Part shown: positions 21,780 to 34,900 of the stretch, piece after piece
How positions within the stretch are numbered: position 1 is the stretch's first letter
Layout of the letters: each line of letters opens with the position of its first letter
NCBI GenBank assembly: GCA_963691705.1
Contig: OY829537.1
Coordinates: forward strand, 77,397,352-77,461,351
Source: Viola odorata
Lineage: Eukaryota; Streptophyta; Magnoliopsida; Malpighiales; Violaceae
Reading direction: 5' to 3'
DNA length: 64,000 nucleotides
Position numbers and translations under genes: made by a program
Notes under the pieces: generated by a model
What the model saw: only the letters and a program-made list of their open reading frames with translations
Told to the model about the DNA's origin: nothing
Database searches by the model: none

Positions 21780-24221
21780 GAAAGAGGACAAGGATATTTT
21801 TATTATTCTTAGGAAAGTTTCTGTGAACATTCATTTACTTAATGTAATCACTTTTATTCCTAAATATGCTAATTTTTTTAAAGACTTATGTACTAATAAA
21901 AATAAATTGACATGATTAGAGTTGATTAACATGGGAGAGAATGTCTCAGCAGTACTAGAAAGGAAGCTTCCTTTAAAATGCAAGGATATAGATATGTTTG
22001 CAATACCATGCAAGATTGGAGATAAAATCCTGGAGAAAGCTTTATGTGACCTTGGTGCAGGAATATATTTAATGCCCTGGTCTGTTTACAAAACTCTTAA
22101 TTTAGAACCTCTAAAACCAACCAGAGTGGTTATTCAATTAGCAAACCGATCATACATTTACCCTATAGGTGTGATAGAGGATGTTCTTATTAAGGTGGAT
22201 GATTTTGTATACCCTATAGACTTCTATGTCCTTGACATGGAGGAAGACAATTCCTCAAAAGAAATTGATGTATTGTTAGGGAGACCATTTTTAAAGACTA
22301 CTCATGCGAAAATAGATGTTTATGATGGATTTTGTCTTTAGAATTTGATGGTATTATGATCAAATTTAATATATACATGATACTAAAATACTTAAATGAT
22401 GTTCACTGTGTCAATTTTATTGATGTGATTGACTCTTTTGTTGATCAAGTGCAAGAAATGAACTCAATTGATCCTTTGGACATTGTTCTCAGCAAAGGAA
22501 TAAAAGAGAAAGAGTTACTTGTTAACTCTCATTTGCAAGCAGTTGTATATGAATTGAATGCTTTAAAGCATATTCTTGTCTAGTAAAAGACCCTGAACTG
22601 CTTAGAACTCACACTAAGTTACTCCTTTCCATTGTGCAGGCCCCACAGTTAGAGCTGAAAACTCTATCATCTTACTTCAAATATGCCTTTCTAGGCCTAG
22701 AGCAAGAAACGATGCCAGTCATTATATCAAGTAAGTTGAACCTGGTGGGGTAGGAAAAGTTGATGAGAGTTCTCAAGAATTACAAAGAAGCAATAGGATG
22801 GACCATTGCTGACATCAAAGGGATTTCGCCCTCAAAATGCATGCATAAAATCCATTTGGAGGAAGACAACAAAACAATAAGACAACCATAGAGGAGGTTG
22901 AATCCTCCAATGATGGAGGTAGTCAAGAAGGAAATCTTAAAACTCCTTGATGTAGATGTGATATACCCTATCTCTGATAGTTCATGGGTGAGCCCTATCT
23001 AAGTGGTTCCAAAGAAGACAAGAGTAATAGCGATAGAGGGTACTGATGGAAATTTGGTGCCTACAAGAATTAAAAATGGGTGAATAGTTTGTATAGACTA
23101 CAGACGTCTTAATATAGCTACTAGAAAGGATCACTTTCCTCTTACTTTTGTAAATCAAATGCTAGAAAGATTAGCTGCAAAGACTCACTATTGTAATGCC
23201 CCTGCAACATTCCAAACATGCATGGTTAGTATATTTTCTGATTTTGTAGAGAAAAGCATTAAATTATTCATGGATGATTTTACAGTGTATGGAACATCAT
23301 TTGATCAATGTTTGAAATTTAAAAAAGATATTAGAAAGATGCATAGAAACTAATCTAGTCCTTAACTACGAAAAATGTCATTTCATGGTAGACCAAGGAT
23401 TAGTTTTAGGCCATGTGATCTCGCACAGAGGTATAGAAGTTGATAAAGCAAAAATTGAAATTATTGAAAAACTTCCTTACCCCTCTAGTATACGCACAGA
23501 GGTTCGTTCTTTTTTGGGTCATGTAGGTTTCTACCGAAGGTTAATAAAGGACCTATGTGTAAATTGCTACAAAAGGACATTGAGTTTGAATTTGATGAAG
23601 AGTGCAAAAAAACCTGCCTTTAATCAACTTAAAGAAAAGCTAATAACAACCCCAATAATTCAAGCCTAGATTGGGAGCTACCATTTGAAATCATGTGCGA
23701 TGTAAGCAATTCAACCGTGGGAGTAGTTCTAGGCCAAAAGCGAGGAAAAGATTCTTATGTGATCCATTACACTTCAAGAATGCTAGATAAAGCACAAAAA
23801 AATTATACCACCACAAATAAGGAGCTCCTAGAAAATATTTTTGCATTAGATAAATTCAGATCATATTTACTAGAAACTAAAGTGATAGTTGTTTTTTTAT
23901 CATGCAGCTCTTAGGTACCTCTTGGCCAAGAAGGATGCAAAACCATGACTCATCAGGTGGATACTCTTTCTATAGGAGTTCAATTTAGAGATCAAGGATA
24001 AAAAGGGCAGAGAGAATTTGGTAGCTTATCACCTCAGCAAAATACAATCCATTCTAGGTTCTGATTCACTAAGAGACGATTTCCCAGATGAGCATCTATT
24101 TCTAGCCATGGTATGCAGATATTGCCAACTACTTGGCAAGAGGTAAAAAAGGACTCTCTATACTATATATGGGATGATCCCTACCTTTGGAAACAATGAC
24201 CAGATCAATTGTTAATGAATG
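21780..24221 (+). pseudogene. protease, RT and RNase H of Athila copy D, interrupted
   Basis: The protease at 21922-22341 has LCDLGAGIYLM and DVLLGRPFLKTT, so the active-site Asp is kept. RT starts near 22890. Between 23190 and 23195 the frame jumps from the THYC motif to NAPATFQ, so the FLDGYSGFHQIP-to-MPFGL block is deleted. The catalytic box FMDDFTVYG is intact at 23270-23296. RNase H follows (VIHYTSRMLDKAQKNYTTT at about 23760-23820). The integrase starts near 24160 and is cut at 24221 by copy C. Confidence 0.85.
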
Positions 24222-24749
24222 TGATAACAATTGATGAAACACCAAGGGTATATTTGTCTTCCCACCTCAAGTCAAAGCTGGATCCATGTAGACCTTGACT
24301 GGCGACAGCGCCTGGCTACCGCCTGCGTTAGACTAAGGAATCCTGGGATTGTCGACATCAGCGCGGGGGGGGGGGGGGGGGGGACCTACTCGGCGTCATC
24401 CTATCCTAGGTGACCCCAATATCATCTCATTGGCGATATCCCGTCGGCGATATCCTATCCAGTTGACACATGCTGACGTCATCCTGGGCGTTATCTTCCC
24501 TCGATAACACCCGCCCCTTGGGTAACGAACTTTCTTTTGCTTATAAATACTACTCATTTCTAGATCAAAGGTAAGACCAAAATCACTACCAAAATCTCTG
24601 CCAAATTTCCCAGCCATACTAACTTAAGCATCAGAGCGTCTACGCCGGGGCCCCCCTCCGGCGCTTTGCAGGTACGACAGACTATCGCTACAGTAACTTC
24701 AGACGACCATAATCTCTACTCCGCTTTCCCAGAAGTCCGAATCTTATCA
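24222..24749 (+). repeat. 5' LTR of Tat copy C
   Basis: 528 bp, TGATAACAATT..ATCTTATCA, the plus-strand equivalent of the A/B LTRs. It has a run of 19 G (24365-24383), one TGACGTCA (24474-24481), repeated GGCGATATC words and a TATA box ttataaatac (24541-24550). The PBS-like sequence follows at 24753-24771 (tgatgctttcattgagtgc). Confidence 0.88.
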
Positions 24750-24997
24750 AATTGATGCTTTCATTGAGTGCTTTGGTTTTAATTAAGTGAGCGTCCTTAA
24801 TTGCCAAGCTCTGTTCTTCTGAAATTGGGAAGAGTATGGCTTCTGATTCAGATCCACCATTGTCTCATTCCTCCAGCCTTCCATTCGATACCCGTAGGTG
24901 ACTTTTCCCTTTCACCACCGCTGATGCTCCAACCGCGGCACAAGAAATTTCCCCAGGAATGTTGGATCTCTCCTCTGAATAAACAGCGGGAACATTT

Positions 24998-27900
24998 GTG
25001 TCCCAGCCATATACTCCTTTGTCCCAGATAGCAGGGCCTAGTCATTTTACTCCCCAGTCAAGGGGATCCGTGATAGACAGCGCGCATAACCCTTTCGCAA
25101 GCTCGATTTTAGCCCTCCGTGCCCAATTGGACCACTTAACAGAGTTGGCTACTAGATTCACGCCTACTGCTTCTGGATCAGGCGTCCCATCTCAGTTTGT
25201 TTTTACTCCATCCATCATCACTGAACGACCGCTGTCGTCCCCATCGCGCACGAATGCCCCTCTGACGTTGCCTGCGTTGAACGCACCAGTTAGTCTTGTA
25301 CAATTTGCTCATAGGATAGTGGAGCCGTACGTACCACATGCGCCTTTGCTTCCTATTTCCCAGGAGGAGCGGCAATGGCATGGCGAGGACAGAGGTCGTT
25401 GGGATGGTAGGAGAGTTGAAGATGGTAGAGACCTATCTCCTGGAGGGAGTGAAAGATCCAGCAGTAGGAGGCATCGAACTCACTCACCGAGAAGTCGCAA
25501 TCCGTCTCCCAGGCGACACCCTGATAGAAATCCGCGAGATCAGAGGAGTCATTTGGAGGTATCCCTACCTCGGTATGCGCGTGAGATTCTTGATGATACT
25601 TCTGGCCACCCCTCGGAATCCTATGATGACACTAAAGATCCTATTTCTCACCTTAACAAGGTGAAAGACTTTGTACAATTTCAGACCCACAATAACGCTG
25701 CTTTATGTCAAATATTTGTAATGACCCTGTCTGGGTAGCGCGCTTATGGTTCGAAGGTCTTCCGGGTGGGTCTATTGACAACTTTTCACAGCTGGAATCT
25801 AAATTCAGGAGTCGATTCAGTACTGCAGTCCCCATTAGGAAGTCTGTTGCTGCCTTGTTTGATCTACACAGAAGACCTCAGGAATCCTTGAGGGGTTTCC
25901 TCCATTATTTCGACACCGAGATGTCGCTAACGCCAGGAGTGACGGTTGACTTCGCCATCGAAGCCTTGAAATGAAATTGCTATTATGGAAAGCTTAGAGA
26001 TGCTTTAATGGTTGACCCGCCAGCAACCTTAGATCCGTTAAGACTGAAAGCCCATAACTATGCGAGGATGGAAGAGGAAGAGAATAGGGACGCGATTCGG
26101 AACATGCTGCCAGCCATGCCTTCAGTTCATAATGCTCCCGTATCGACCACTTCTGAAGATCGGTTCACCGACGATTACGCTCAGCGAAAGGATCACATTC
26201 CTAGGACCTCTAACTGGATAAGAGGTAACCCCTCAAAGGGAAAGTCTGGTGACTCCTCAGCACAGCAGCAGGGTGATCCTCCTAAAGGACGAGTTTATGA
26301 CTCAGATCTTTCTTCCATAATTTTACCCAGAGCAGAAATACTAGCAATAGTGGAGCAGCGAAATCTGCCCATCCGTTATCCTGCCCCTGTAAGACGGGGG
26401 GTAACCTTGGGGAGAAGAGAAAATGCTTATTGCAAATTTCACAAAGCTAAAGGACACTCTACCGAGGCGTGTAGAGAACTCAAATCGGCGTGAAGAAGGC
26501 TATCTTGGAGAATTCGTAGTAAAAACATGAGAAGAAGCCAAGAGTAACCCAACAAATAGAGTAGCCGATAGCAGAACGGCACCTTCCCGCCCCCCAGGCC
26601 ACGACACTGGTCCTACGGGAGGAGGCAGGAAAATGCTCGCGATTGATGATGAGGACGTCCCCATCATTAACATCATTACTGGAGGTACCCCTTATCCTGA
26701 TGAATCTGGACAGTCGACACCCACAGCAGGGGATAAGTGGAAGCGTGTCGACGTGTCAATCAAAAGTGAGGCAATAAGTGCCCTGGATCGTATGGTACTA
26801 TCCTTTTCTGAAGAAGACGAGAAAGGTGTGGTATATCCACATAATGATGCGCTAGTGGTTACGCCCGTTATCGCCAGCCACGGGGTTAGAAGGACTGTGG
26901 TTGACAACGGAAGCGCCGTGAACTTGTTCTCACTGGAAGCTTATAATCTCATGAAGCATCCTGATAATGAGCTTATGCCCTGCAAAAAACCCATCATCGG
27001 AGTAGACGGGGTCCCCATCCCAGTGACTGGAGTAACCACCTTGCTAGTATATTTCAAGGAAGATACCTCCAAACGGTCGGAGGAGCTTTTATTCTTGGTG
27101 GTGGACTTAAATCTGCCCTATAATGCCATATTGGGGCGGCCATTCCTCAATCGCTTCGGAGCGGCGATATCACAGAAACATCTGAGATTGAAATACCCTT
27201 CTTGGGATGGTGTGGTTTCGATCCGAGGTAATCAGAAGTTAGCGGCTGAATGTTACCTGCTTATGACTCAGAAGAGTTGCGATAGGTATGTATGTGTGAC
27301 AGTTGATCCCTATGAACAAAATGATGAGAAACGCACGCAGCCCGTGGACAAAATGACTCATGTCCCCGTTAACGAGATAGATCGGGCTGAATTCCTGGTA
27401 AGCGATAACCTCACCCCGGAGGAAAACTTCCAGTTAGCCCAGCTATTGAATAAATACAAAGGGGAGTTTACATGGAAACCCTTTGACATGCCTGGTATCT
27501 CACGAGCGATAGCAGAACATCGGCTTAATGTCAACCCTGACGCAAAGCCGGTTCAGCAGAAACGACGTGCTTTCTCTACCGAAAAGACGACCGTTGTTGA
27601 CAAAGAAGTAGCAAAACTTCTTGAAGCTGGCTTTATCCGAGAAGTACAATATCCTACCTGGTTGGCTAACCCTGTCCTGGTTCCCAAGCCCAGCGGAGAG
27701 TGGCGTATGTGCATTGACTTCATAGACTTGAATGACGCTTGTCCCAAAGATTGCTACCCACTTCCTCGAATTGATCAGTTAGTTGATCAGGCTACCGGGT
27801 ACGCCTATTTGAGCTCGCTAGATGCCAATTCGGGGTATCACCAAATCCCCATGGCCAGGGAAGATGAAGAGAAAACTGCTTTCATCACTCCGAAAGCCAT

Positions 27901-30587
27901 TTACTGCTACACGGTGATGCCTTTTGGGATGGAAAATGCTGGAGCCACCTTCCAGCGAATGACGAATCTGGTCTTCGAAAAATAGATCGGGCGAAACATA
28001 GAAGCATATGTCGACGACATACTGGTCAAAAGCCGAAGTTTCAAAGACCACTTATCTGATCTGGCGGAAGTCTTCAGAGTAATGAAGCGATATCAAATGA
28101 AACTGAACCCTCGAAAGTGCATGTTTGCCTTTCAAACGGGCAAGTTTTTGGGTTACGTGGTCAGTCAAAAGGGTATTCAACCTAACTCGTCAAAAATCAA
28201 AGCCATCCAAGACATGGTATCTCCTCGAACTGTGAAGGAAATACAGAAGTTAACGGGGCGTGTTATCGCTCTGAGACGGTTTATATCTAAGCAAGGCAAG
28301 AGATGCCTCCCCTTCTTCAAAATTATACACAAGAAAGCCATCTTCGGATGGACGACAGAATGTGAAGAGGCATTTGAAGGCCTGAAGGCCTACCTATCGT
28401 CCGATTTGGTGCTGACCAGGCTAGAGCCTGGCGATATTCTATATTTATATCTTGGGGTCCCTGACGAAGTGGTTAGTGCGGTCCTCGTGTGGGATGACAA
28501 TCATGCACACCGCCCCATATACTTCGTAAGTCACATCTTGAAAGATGCCGAGCTGAGGTATGCCCGTATTGAAAAAATAACGTTCGCATTTATACAAGCC
28601 ACGAGGAAAATGAGTCGATATTTTCAAGCTCATACCATCATCGTACTAATAGACCAGCCTTTAAGAAGAATATTTTGGAAGCCCAAATCCTCGGGGAGAA
28701 TGCTGATTTGGGCTATCGAGCTTGAACAATATGGTTTGCACTACAGATCCCGACCATCTGTGAAGGCTCAAATTCTGGCAGACTTTATCGCGGAATGCAC
28801 CTTTACGCCAGATCCAATGACGAAGTTGACTGAAAAGGAAAAAGAAGAGTTGGACCTTCCCTTCCCTGAGACCTATACTGACCTGTGGGTCATCCACGTG
28901 GATGGCGCCAAAAATCAAGAGCTTGCCAGAGCCGGAATCTTCATGAGTGGGCCACACGATATCCATGTGTGATATGCCATCTGAATCCTGCAGCCATTGT
29001 CCAATAACGCCGCAGAATATGAAGCACTGTTAGCTGAGCTCATGATAGGAAAAAACGTCTCCATAAAAGGGATACATGACTCAGGGAGGCTGGGAGACCT
29101 ACGACTGAAAGTTTGTGGAGACTCCAAGTTGATAATAGACCAAGTTCTGGGACACTCTCAGGCTAGGGAGCCCATCATGGTACAATACCTTGCCAAGGTA
29201 AAACGCGAGTTGATAGAAATAAAAAAATGTTGAAGCAGATAACGTCGCTAAACTCGCAGCAAACCCGGAAGCGTCCATACCTAAAAGGGTGTATTACCGA
29301 GAAATACCCGTGCCCTCCTTCATGGAAGAACAGGCGGCGCTCTGTGTAGAAGAAAGTAAAAATGACTGGAGAATTCCCATCATAAAATACTTGAAGCATG
29401 ACGAGCTACCAGCGGATAACGATGAGAAGAAGAAAGTGCTAAAGCAAGCGGCACGGTGCGCATACTTTGATGGGGAACTGATGCGGAGATGTTTCTCTCA
29501 TCCGGCTGCCAGATGCATAACGGAACAAGAGGGCCTTCATACCCTCCGCGAAATCCACGAAGGAATTTGCAGCATGCATGCATCCGGCGGAACCTTGGTT
29601 GCGCAAGTCTTTCGATCAGGGTTCTACTGGCCTACCATCCGGAAAGACTGCCATGATTACGTGCGAACTTGCCAAAAGTGTCAGAAATTCTCCAAAATTC
29701 CTCGACAACCTGCCACCCAAATTTATGACATCATCGCTCCTTGCCCTTTCGCAAAATGGGGAATGGACATCTTTGGACCGTTTTCGAAGGCAAGGTCTTA
29801 GTTAAAATTTATGGTTGTGGTGCTAGACTACTTTACCAAATGGGTGGAAGCTGAGGTGGTTACCAACATCACAACAGAAAAAATCTGGCGTTTCTTCAAA
29901 CACGAAGTTATCATGCATTTCGGAGTTCCCCGCGTACTAGTCAGCGATAACGGAACGCAATTCACCAGCCAATTCTTTAGAAACCAATGCGTGGAGTTTG
30001 GAATCGAGCAAAGATTCTCTTTCGTGGCTCATCCCCAGACCAATGGTCAGGCTGAGGTGACAAACCGAGCCATCTTTAACGGTGTTAAGAAGAACCTAGA
30101 GGGATCCAAAAAGAAGTGGGCAGATGAGCTACCGTATGTGATGTGGGCATATCGCATGACTATGAAAACCAGTACAGGAGAGACACCTTTCGTAGTGGCT
30201 TTCGGTACTGAGGCCATCACGCTTGTGTAAATTGGTACCATGAGCCTACGAGTGGCCTACTTCAGAGAAGAGTTGAATGAGGAAAGGCTGCGTGCAAATC
30301 TCGACGCGCTTCCCCAATTGCAAGAGGAAACTCTTCTGAAAATGATGCACTATAAGCAAAAGATGACACGTTATCACAATAGGCGTGTCAAAGAACGCCT
30401 TCTAAAAGAAGGTGACCTGGTACTCAGGGATCAACGAGCGACTGGTCAACGTCGGGGGAAGCTCAGTACAAATTGGGAAGGGTCGTACCGCGTTACCCAT
30501 ATTATCGGGAGAGGAGCGTATCGTCTGGAGACACTCGACGGTACCCCCTTACCTAACTCTTGGAATATCGCTCGTTTGAAATTATGA
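24998..30587 (+). pseudogene. gag-pol of Tat copy C, interrupted by stops and frameshifts
   Basis: Domains are in the same order as in B. gag is at about 25000-26490 with the YCKFHKAKGHSTEAC knuckle. The protease keeps DNGSAVNLFS (about 26910-26940). RT is at 27600-28080, with the YVDD box near 28005. RNase H, second RNase H (HVDGAKNQE near 28900) and integrase (SDNGTQF near 29945) follow. Defects: one-base loss near 25733, TGA at 25972, a small deletion near 26490, TAG at 27983, TGA at 28970 and 28982, a deletion of some 45 bp near 29230, TAG at 29799 and TAA at 30228. The last few codons were replaced by a MITE-like insertion, giving TGA at 30585. Confidence 0.92.
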
Positions 30588-31128
30588 TAGTGTTTGGGGT
30601 TAAGGGTTGGGTTGGGTTGGGTTGGGTTGGGTTGGAAAAGTTGATGAAAGGTGTTTGGGGTTAAGGGTTGAAGTGGGCTTTTTGGAAAGCTGCGTTGGAA
30701 AGCTTGTGCATTTCTTGTGCAAACCCCACTGCTGCAAAAAAGGGCAGTGGCAAACGCAGCACTGCGTTTGCTCCCTCTCTCATATTTTTTTTTTCCTTTC
30801 CTTTTAATTTCATTTTTTTACTTTATATAATAGAACAAAATATATTAAAAACTATCACAATAAAATCTCCATCTCAAAATAAGTAATTCTAGATCCACTT
30901 TTCCTATTTTTATTAATTTTTTAAAAATGGGTTTTATACTCCAACTATTTCATTTTTATAATTTTACCAAATACCAAAAATAACTTCTCGTTTCCCACAG
31001 CACTTTTAAAAAATGTTTACCAAACAGCATACTAGCTTTTCCAGAAGTACTTTTGCCACAGCACTTTTGCCACAACACTTTTGCCACAACACTTTTCGGA
31101 CTAGAACCGGAACGCCAAACAGACCCTA
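30588..31128. mobile_element. MITE-like element at the end of copy C pol
   Basis: 541 bp without a coding frame, inserted exactly where pol should end. The left end is tagtgtttggggtt; the right end in reverse complement is tagggtctgtttggcgtt, a partial inverted match of the kind seen in small hAT-like elements. It contains a (GGGTT)n run at 30604-30635 and three to four 15-bp units based on acttttgccaca (31047-31100). The pol-to-minisatellite sequence of A resumes right after it (atgctaga). The target duplication is unclear. Confidence 0.5.
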
Positions 31129-31275
31129 TATCATGCTAGACTTTGGTTTATCTCTGCACCTTTTACTAACGCCAGCCCTAACCTATGCTAACGCTCGAAT
31201 AATGAGCTTTCTTATGTTTCGTGGCTGCGTGTGTGTGTGCAGACGATGAGAGAAAAACAAAAAAGAGGTTACTAG

Positions 31276-31755
31276 GAGTGAAAAATCCTATCCTTGTGAT
31301 GGTCGGTCCTGATCCACCGACTCACTAAGTGAGGGCACGCCCTAGCACACCAACTATCTAACGTCGGGAGTGAAACGTCCTATCCTTGTGTGGGACCATA
31401 AGACGAGGCACATCCCGACACCCCCGGGAGTGAAAAGTCCTATCCTTGTGATGGTCGGTCCTGATCCACCGACTCACTAAGTGAGGGCACGCCCCGGGAT
31501 TCCTGAAGGTGAAAAAGCCCAACCCTTATAACAGTTGTTCTCGTGGAGACGGCTCGTTAAGGAGAGGCACACCCTAGGGAGATACTAACTCCATTTGGGA
31601 AGTGAAAATCCTATCCTTGTGACCGGGCTAATATAGACGACTCATTAAGTGAGGGCACGATTCCGGAATGTGAGGATAGCGCCGAAAGTGAAAAATCCTA
31701 ACTTGGTGATGGCCTGTCCTGATCAGACGACTCACTAAGGAGAGGCACTTTCCGG
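31276..31755. repeat. minisatellite of copy C between pol and aORF2
   Basis: About six units with gtgaaaagtcctatccttgtg, tgatc-a-cga, ctcactaagtgagggca, at roughly 31276, 31368, 31425, 31506, 31597 and 31686. It is the inverted counterpart of the arrays in A and B, as expected from the opposite element orientation. Unit number differs between copies (six here, four there). Confidence 0.75.
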
Positions 31756-32377
31756 CCGATCGTGATATCGTGGGAACACGAAGAATCACGAAATCCCAGC
31801 GAGTAACCAGATGTAGAATCCCTGGTAAGTGAGCTGGTTGAGAAAGCGATAACAAGCGACACCTGTGCCCTAGAATGGCCGCGGATCGGCTCCTACGGGA
31901 AACTTGTGTCTGTTATCGCATATCTTTTACTAATAAATATTAATCGAGCATGTGCAGGACATCTCTAACTGAAGGAGATCGCAATGCTTAAGGCGATAGA
32001 CGGATCGCGCGGTCTATCAGCTAAATGGACGAAAGGCCAACCGTGCTGATTCTTGCCTAATTCGGAGAACAGGGCCTAAAGACCTCGTTTGTTATCTCTT
32101 CTAATCAAGGGACGGAAGGACGCTCCCTCGTGAAGGAATATCATCTTCGATGAGGCAGAATAGTGGCACAGTTAAACCTGGCAGAGCTCGTTAGCGTAAC
32201 CAGGATAATAAGGGCGCGACGGTCGCGCTACGAGAAATTCTAAGGAAAGGAAAAATAGTAATAAAGGGAATCGATACCATAGCCTAAACACCCACGAAGG
32301 GTCGCAAAATATACAAAAGATGGACAAAAAAGGGATAACGCTCAATCCTTGCAAAAGAAAGGGCGATAATATCCTAG
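31756..32377. other. spacer after the minisatellite, 3' side of aORF2 in copy C
   Basis: No gene. It corresponds to the spacer 4114-4639 of copy A in inverted orientation, with short shared stretches such as the gggatt/ccctggta region near 31820. It probably contains the 3' UTR of the minus-strand aORF2. Confidence 0.4.
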
Positions 32378-34549
32378 CTATGACTGGTTCCCTAAACTTT
32401 CCTGCCCCGGGTAGCCCGCCTCTCTGGTTAAGCGAAAGCCCTCATCATTAAGATCAGAGGAATTCTTCAAAAAGGCGTCAGAAACGGCGTCGCCTTGATA
32501 AAATTCTTCCCCATGAATCTCTATAAAGCAGTTGGCCATGATGGAAGCAGTCTTTTCGATATACCACTGGCACATGATAGGCGTCTCTTTCTCAAGTGTC
32601 ACTTTCTCTCCCGCCAAGGCTCCTCTCTCTTCCATTAAGGCCGCTTTCTCTCCCTCGAGAGCTATACTCTTCGACCGTTCAGCTGACAGAGCGGTGTTAG
32701 AAGCGGTCAACTGTTCCTTCACCTCTCTTGCCTCTTCTTTGGCTGCTTCCATAGCCCCCATATACTTGTCTCGCTCTTCCAGCAACCTCTGTTTCTCCTC
32801 TTGCTCCTTTGAAAGCTTGTCTGCGGAAGCAGCAAGATCAGCCGTCCTTTCTGACACGCGTTCCGTGTAGTGATGAAACCGGAGGAGACTGGTAAAAAGA
32901 GTAGAGCGCAGTAGGTCAACTTGCTCTTTATCTCCCTCAGCGGCAAAAGTGCTTCGTTCCTCGGGAGACATTAGTATATGAGTAGCCAAGAACGCAACAG
33001 TGACAGCCGAGTTATTGCCCCCCATGGCTGCGATTCCTGAACTACGCAGTGTAGTCATATCCACTTGATGAGTGATAGGCCCAGCGGCATTATATGAGCT
33101 AACGTCGGCCAGAAGATTAGACACTGTCGTCCCCTCACCAAAGCGCTTAAGCGCGGAAGCATCGGAGGGAACAAAGACCACGACGGTAGGAGAGGGAGGC
33201 TGGTTAGAAGCGGAACCTCCCTGGGGCCCATAGATTTCATGAGGCTGATAGGAGGAGAGACCCGACAGCTCATCAGGGTAGACTACGTTAGAGGAAAAAT
33301 GATGCCCTTCTGAACCAAACGAAGGTGGAGAGGTCTCAAAAGGCCTAGGCATGGCCATGTTCCCAAAAATGCTAGTGGTCTGGCCCGGGGGAGGCACTGA
33401 AGAGTCAAGGATGATTTGAGGCCCCTCCCCGACATCAGCTTGACTAGAAGACCGGCTCGTACCTGCTCCATTGGACCTCTGCCTCTTCCTTGGTTGAGTC
33501 AGGATACGCCTCAAGTCCATATTGCCACGCGATAGCGAAGGAGTAGAGGTACCAGAAGGATCCTATGAAGGAAAACAATTAGAAACAAAAGAAAAATGTA
33601 GAAAGATATTAAAAAGCAGCACAAGAGTTATAAGGGAGGGTTTGCAGTTACCGCCTCAGCGGTAGGTGCTTCCGAAGAGTAGGCTGTCTCCGAAGAAGGC
33701 GGAATTGATGGCTAAAGGGTGGCAACGCTCCTTGTCTTCCTTTTCTTCTTTCCTTTAATAGAAGCCTTGGGAGCAGCCCACCGAGCAGGAAGAGCAGCGA
33801 TTGATATGACAGAAATACCAACAGGAATGGTGTCAGATTCCTCGACAGCCGAAGCAGAAGATGTGTGGGGAATCGAGACGGTAATAGGGGGAACAACGGA
33901 AGTGGTGGCGATATTGACAGTCTCCTTATAGAAGCCTCCTTATGCGCCTCCCTTTGTAGAAGCCTCCTTATGCGCCTCCTAACGCTCTCGGGAATGTACT
34001 TCGGATAGTTGCTGCAACAGCACAAGACAGTGTTAGCGTTAGTACTAATGATAAAAGTTGGGAAAAAATGACGCGGCACTCACGTCGAATGCAGGCTCGG
34101 ATATCGGTCCCGCATGCCAAAAGGCGAGTGTGAACACTGATTTCCAGTTCAAGTAACTTATCAAACCAGCCTTGCTCTGTCTCGTCAAGAGCCTCCCGAT
34201 GCCAAGCACTATCCTTGACGTCCTGGTTGAAGCTGGACCGCCACCACGAATTCGGAACCTCGGGAGTCTCGATAATAAAAAATTGCTCTTTCCATTTATC
34301 GATGGAGGACTCTAAATGAAGAAGCTTCCAGGTGAAGTTCTTAAGCGAATCGTCATCATAACGGGGTGATATCGCTATCACACCCTTACGGTTATACATC
34401 TGAAATAAAGACTTGAGCAATGCAAGGGAAGGAGATGTAATTCCCTTGTACTTGCATAGTTCTAGAAAAGCATAAACGCCGCAGTAGGCATTCGGAGCCA
34501 ATTAGGCGGGGCTTAGATCCAGAGAGGTGAGAAACTCTTGGATAAAAGG
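32378..34549 (-). pseudogene. aORF2 homologue of copy C, truncated and broken
   Basis: The exon structure matches A and B: exon 1 34084-34549 (start lost), intron 34012-34083, exon 2 33652-34011, intron 33563-33651, exon 3 32378-33562 (395 codons, open). Splice ends are GT..AG. Exon 1 has the GVYAFLELCKYKGI segment and a TAA at about 34502 (CAA in A/B). Exon 2 loses frame near 33930 and has TAG near 33715. It also has a short direct duplication of agaagcctccttatgcgcct. Exon 3 keeps FGEG, THQVDM and a long coiled coil. The protein is strongly diverged from A/B, but both intron positions are kept. Confidence 0.8.
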
Positions 34550-34550
34550 T

Positions 34551-34900
34551 TACTGGGCCATAAAACACTACAACATAGAGATGGACAAAGCATGGATGAA
34601 ACAGAAGATGCAAATACATGAGCTAGAAGAACTTAAAAACTATGCATATGACAACTCTCTAATTTTTAAGCCCAAGACTAAGGCATACCAAGACAAAATG
34701 ATTTCAAAGAAGAGACTTTTTGTGGGACAAAGTTTTGCTATTTAATTCTCGATTCAGAATTTTCTCTAGTAAGCTTAAGTCTAGATGGAATGGACCATTT
34801 GTGATAACTAACATCTATCCTCATGGTGTAAATAAAGAAAGAGCATTCGAAGTGAACGGATAGAGGGTCAATCCATTCTATGAAGGATTCTGACTAGAAA
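34551..34900 (+). pseudogene. integrase C-terminus of Athila copy D, after copy C
   Basis: The frame begins YWAIKHYNIEMDKAW and continues ELEELKNYAYDNSLIFKPKTKAYQ up to TAA at 34743. A frameshift leads into NSRFRIFSSKLKSRWNGPF and VNPFYEGF. This is the GPY/F-like end of Athila integrase; the same region is open in copy G at 63533-64000. The HHCC and DDE core is missing. Confidence 0.85.

Larger units (their letters stand above)
24222..34549 (+). mobile_element. Tat-lineage LTR retrotransposon, copy C, 3' end lost
   Basis: It inserted in D's integrase and is preceded by the presumed target duplication gaatg (24217-24221). It has the 5' LTR, leader, gag-pol, minisatellite and an aORF2 homologue on the opposite strand. 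It stops inside aORF2 exon 1 at about 34549, where D's integrase C-terminus resumes, so the rest of C (the other antisense genes and 3' LTR) and D's integrase core went in one deletion. It is clearly diverged from A and B, so it is a separate subfamily. Confidence 0.88.

Noticed and set aside
30604..30635. (GGGTT)n as interstitial telomere repeat
   Set aside because: The plant telomere unit is TTTAGGG; this run is GGGTT within a MITE-like insertion.
31276..31755. CRISPR-like array
   Set aside because: Units are degenerate and contiguous without unique spacers, in a plant retrotransposon.
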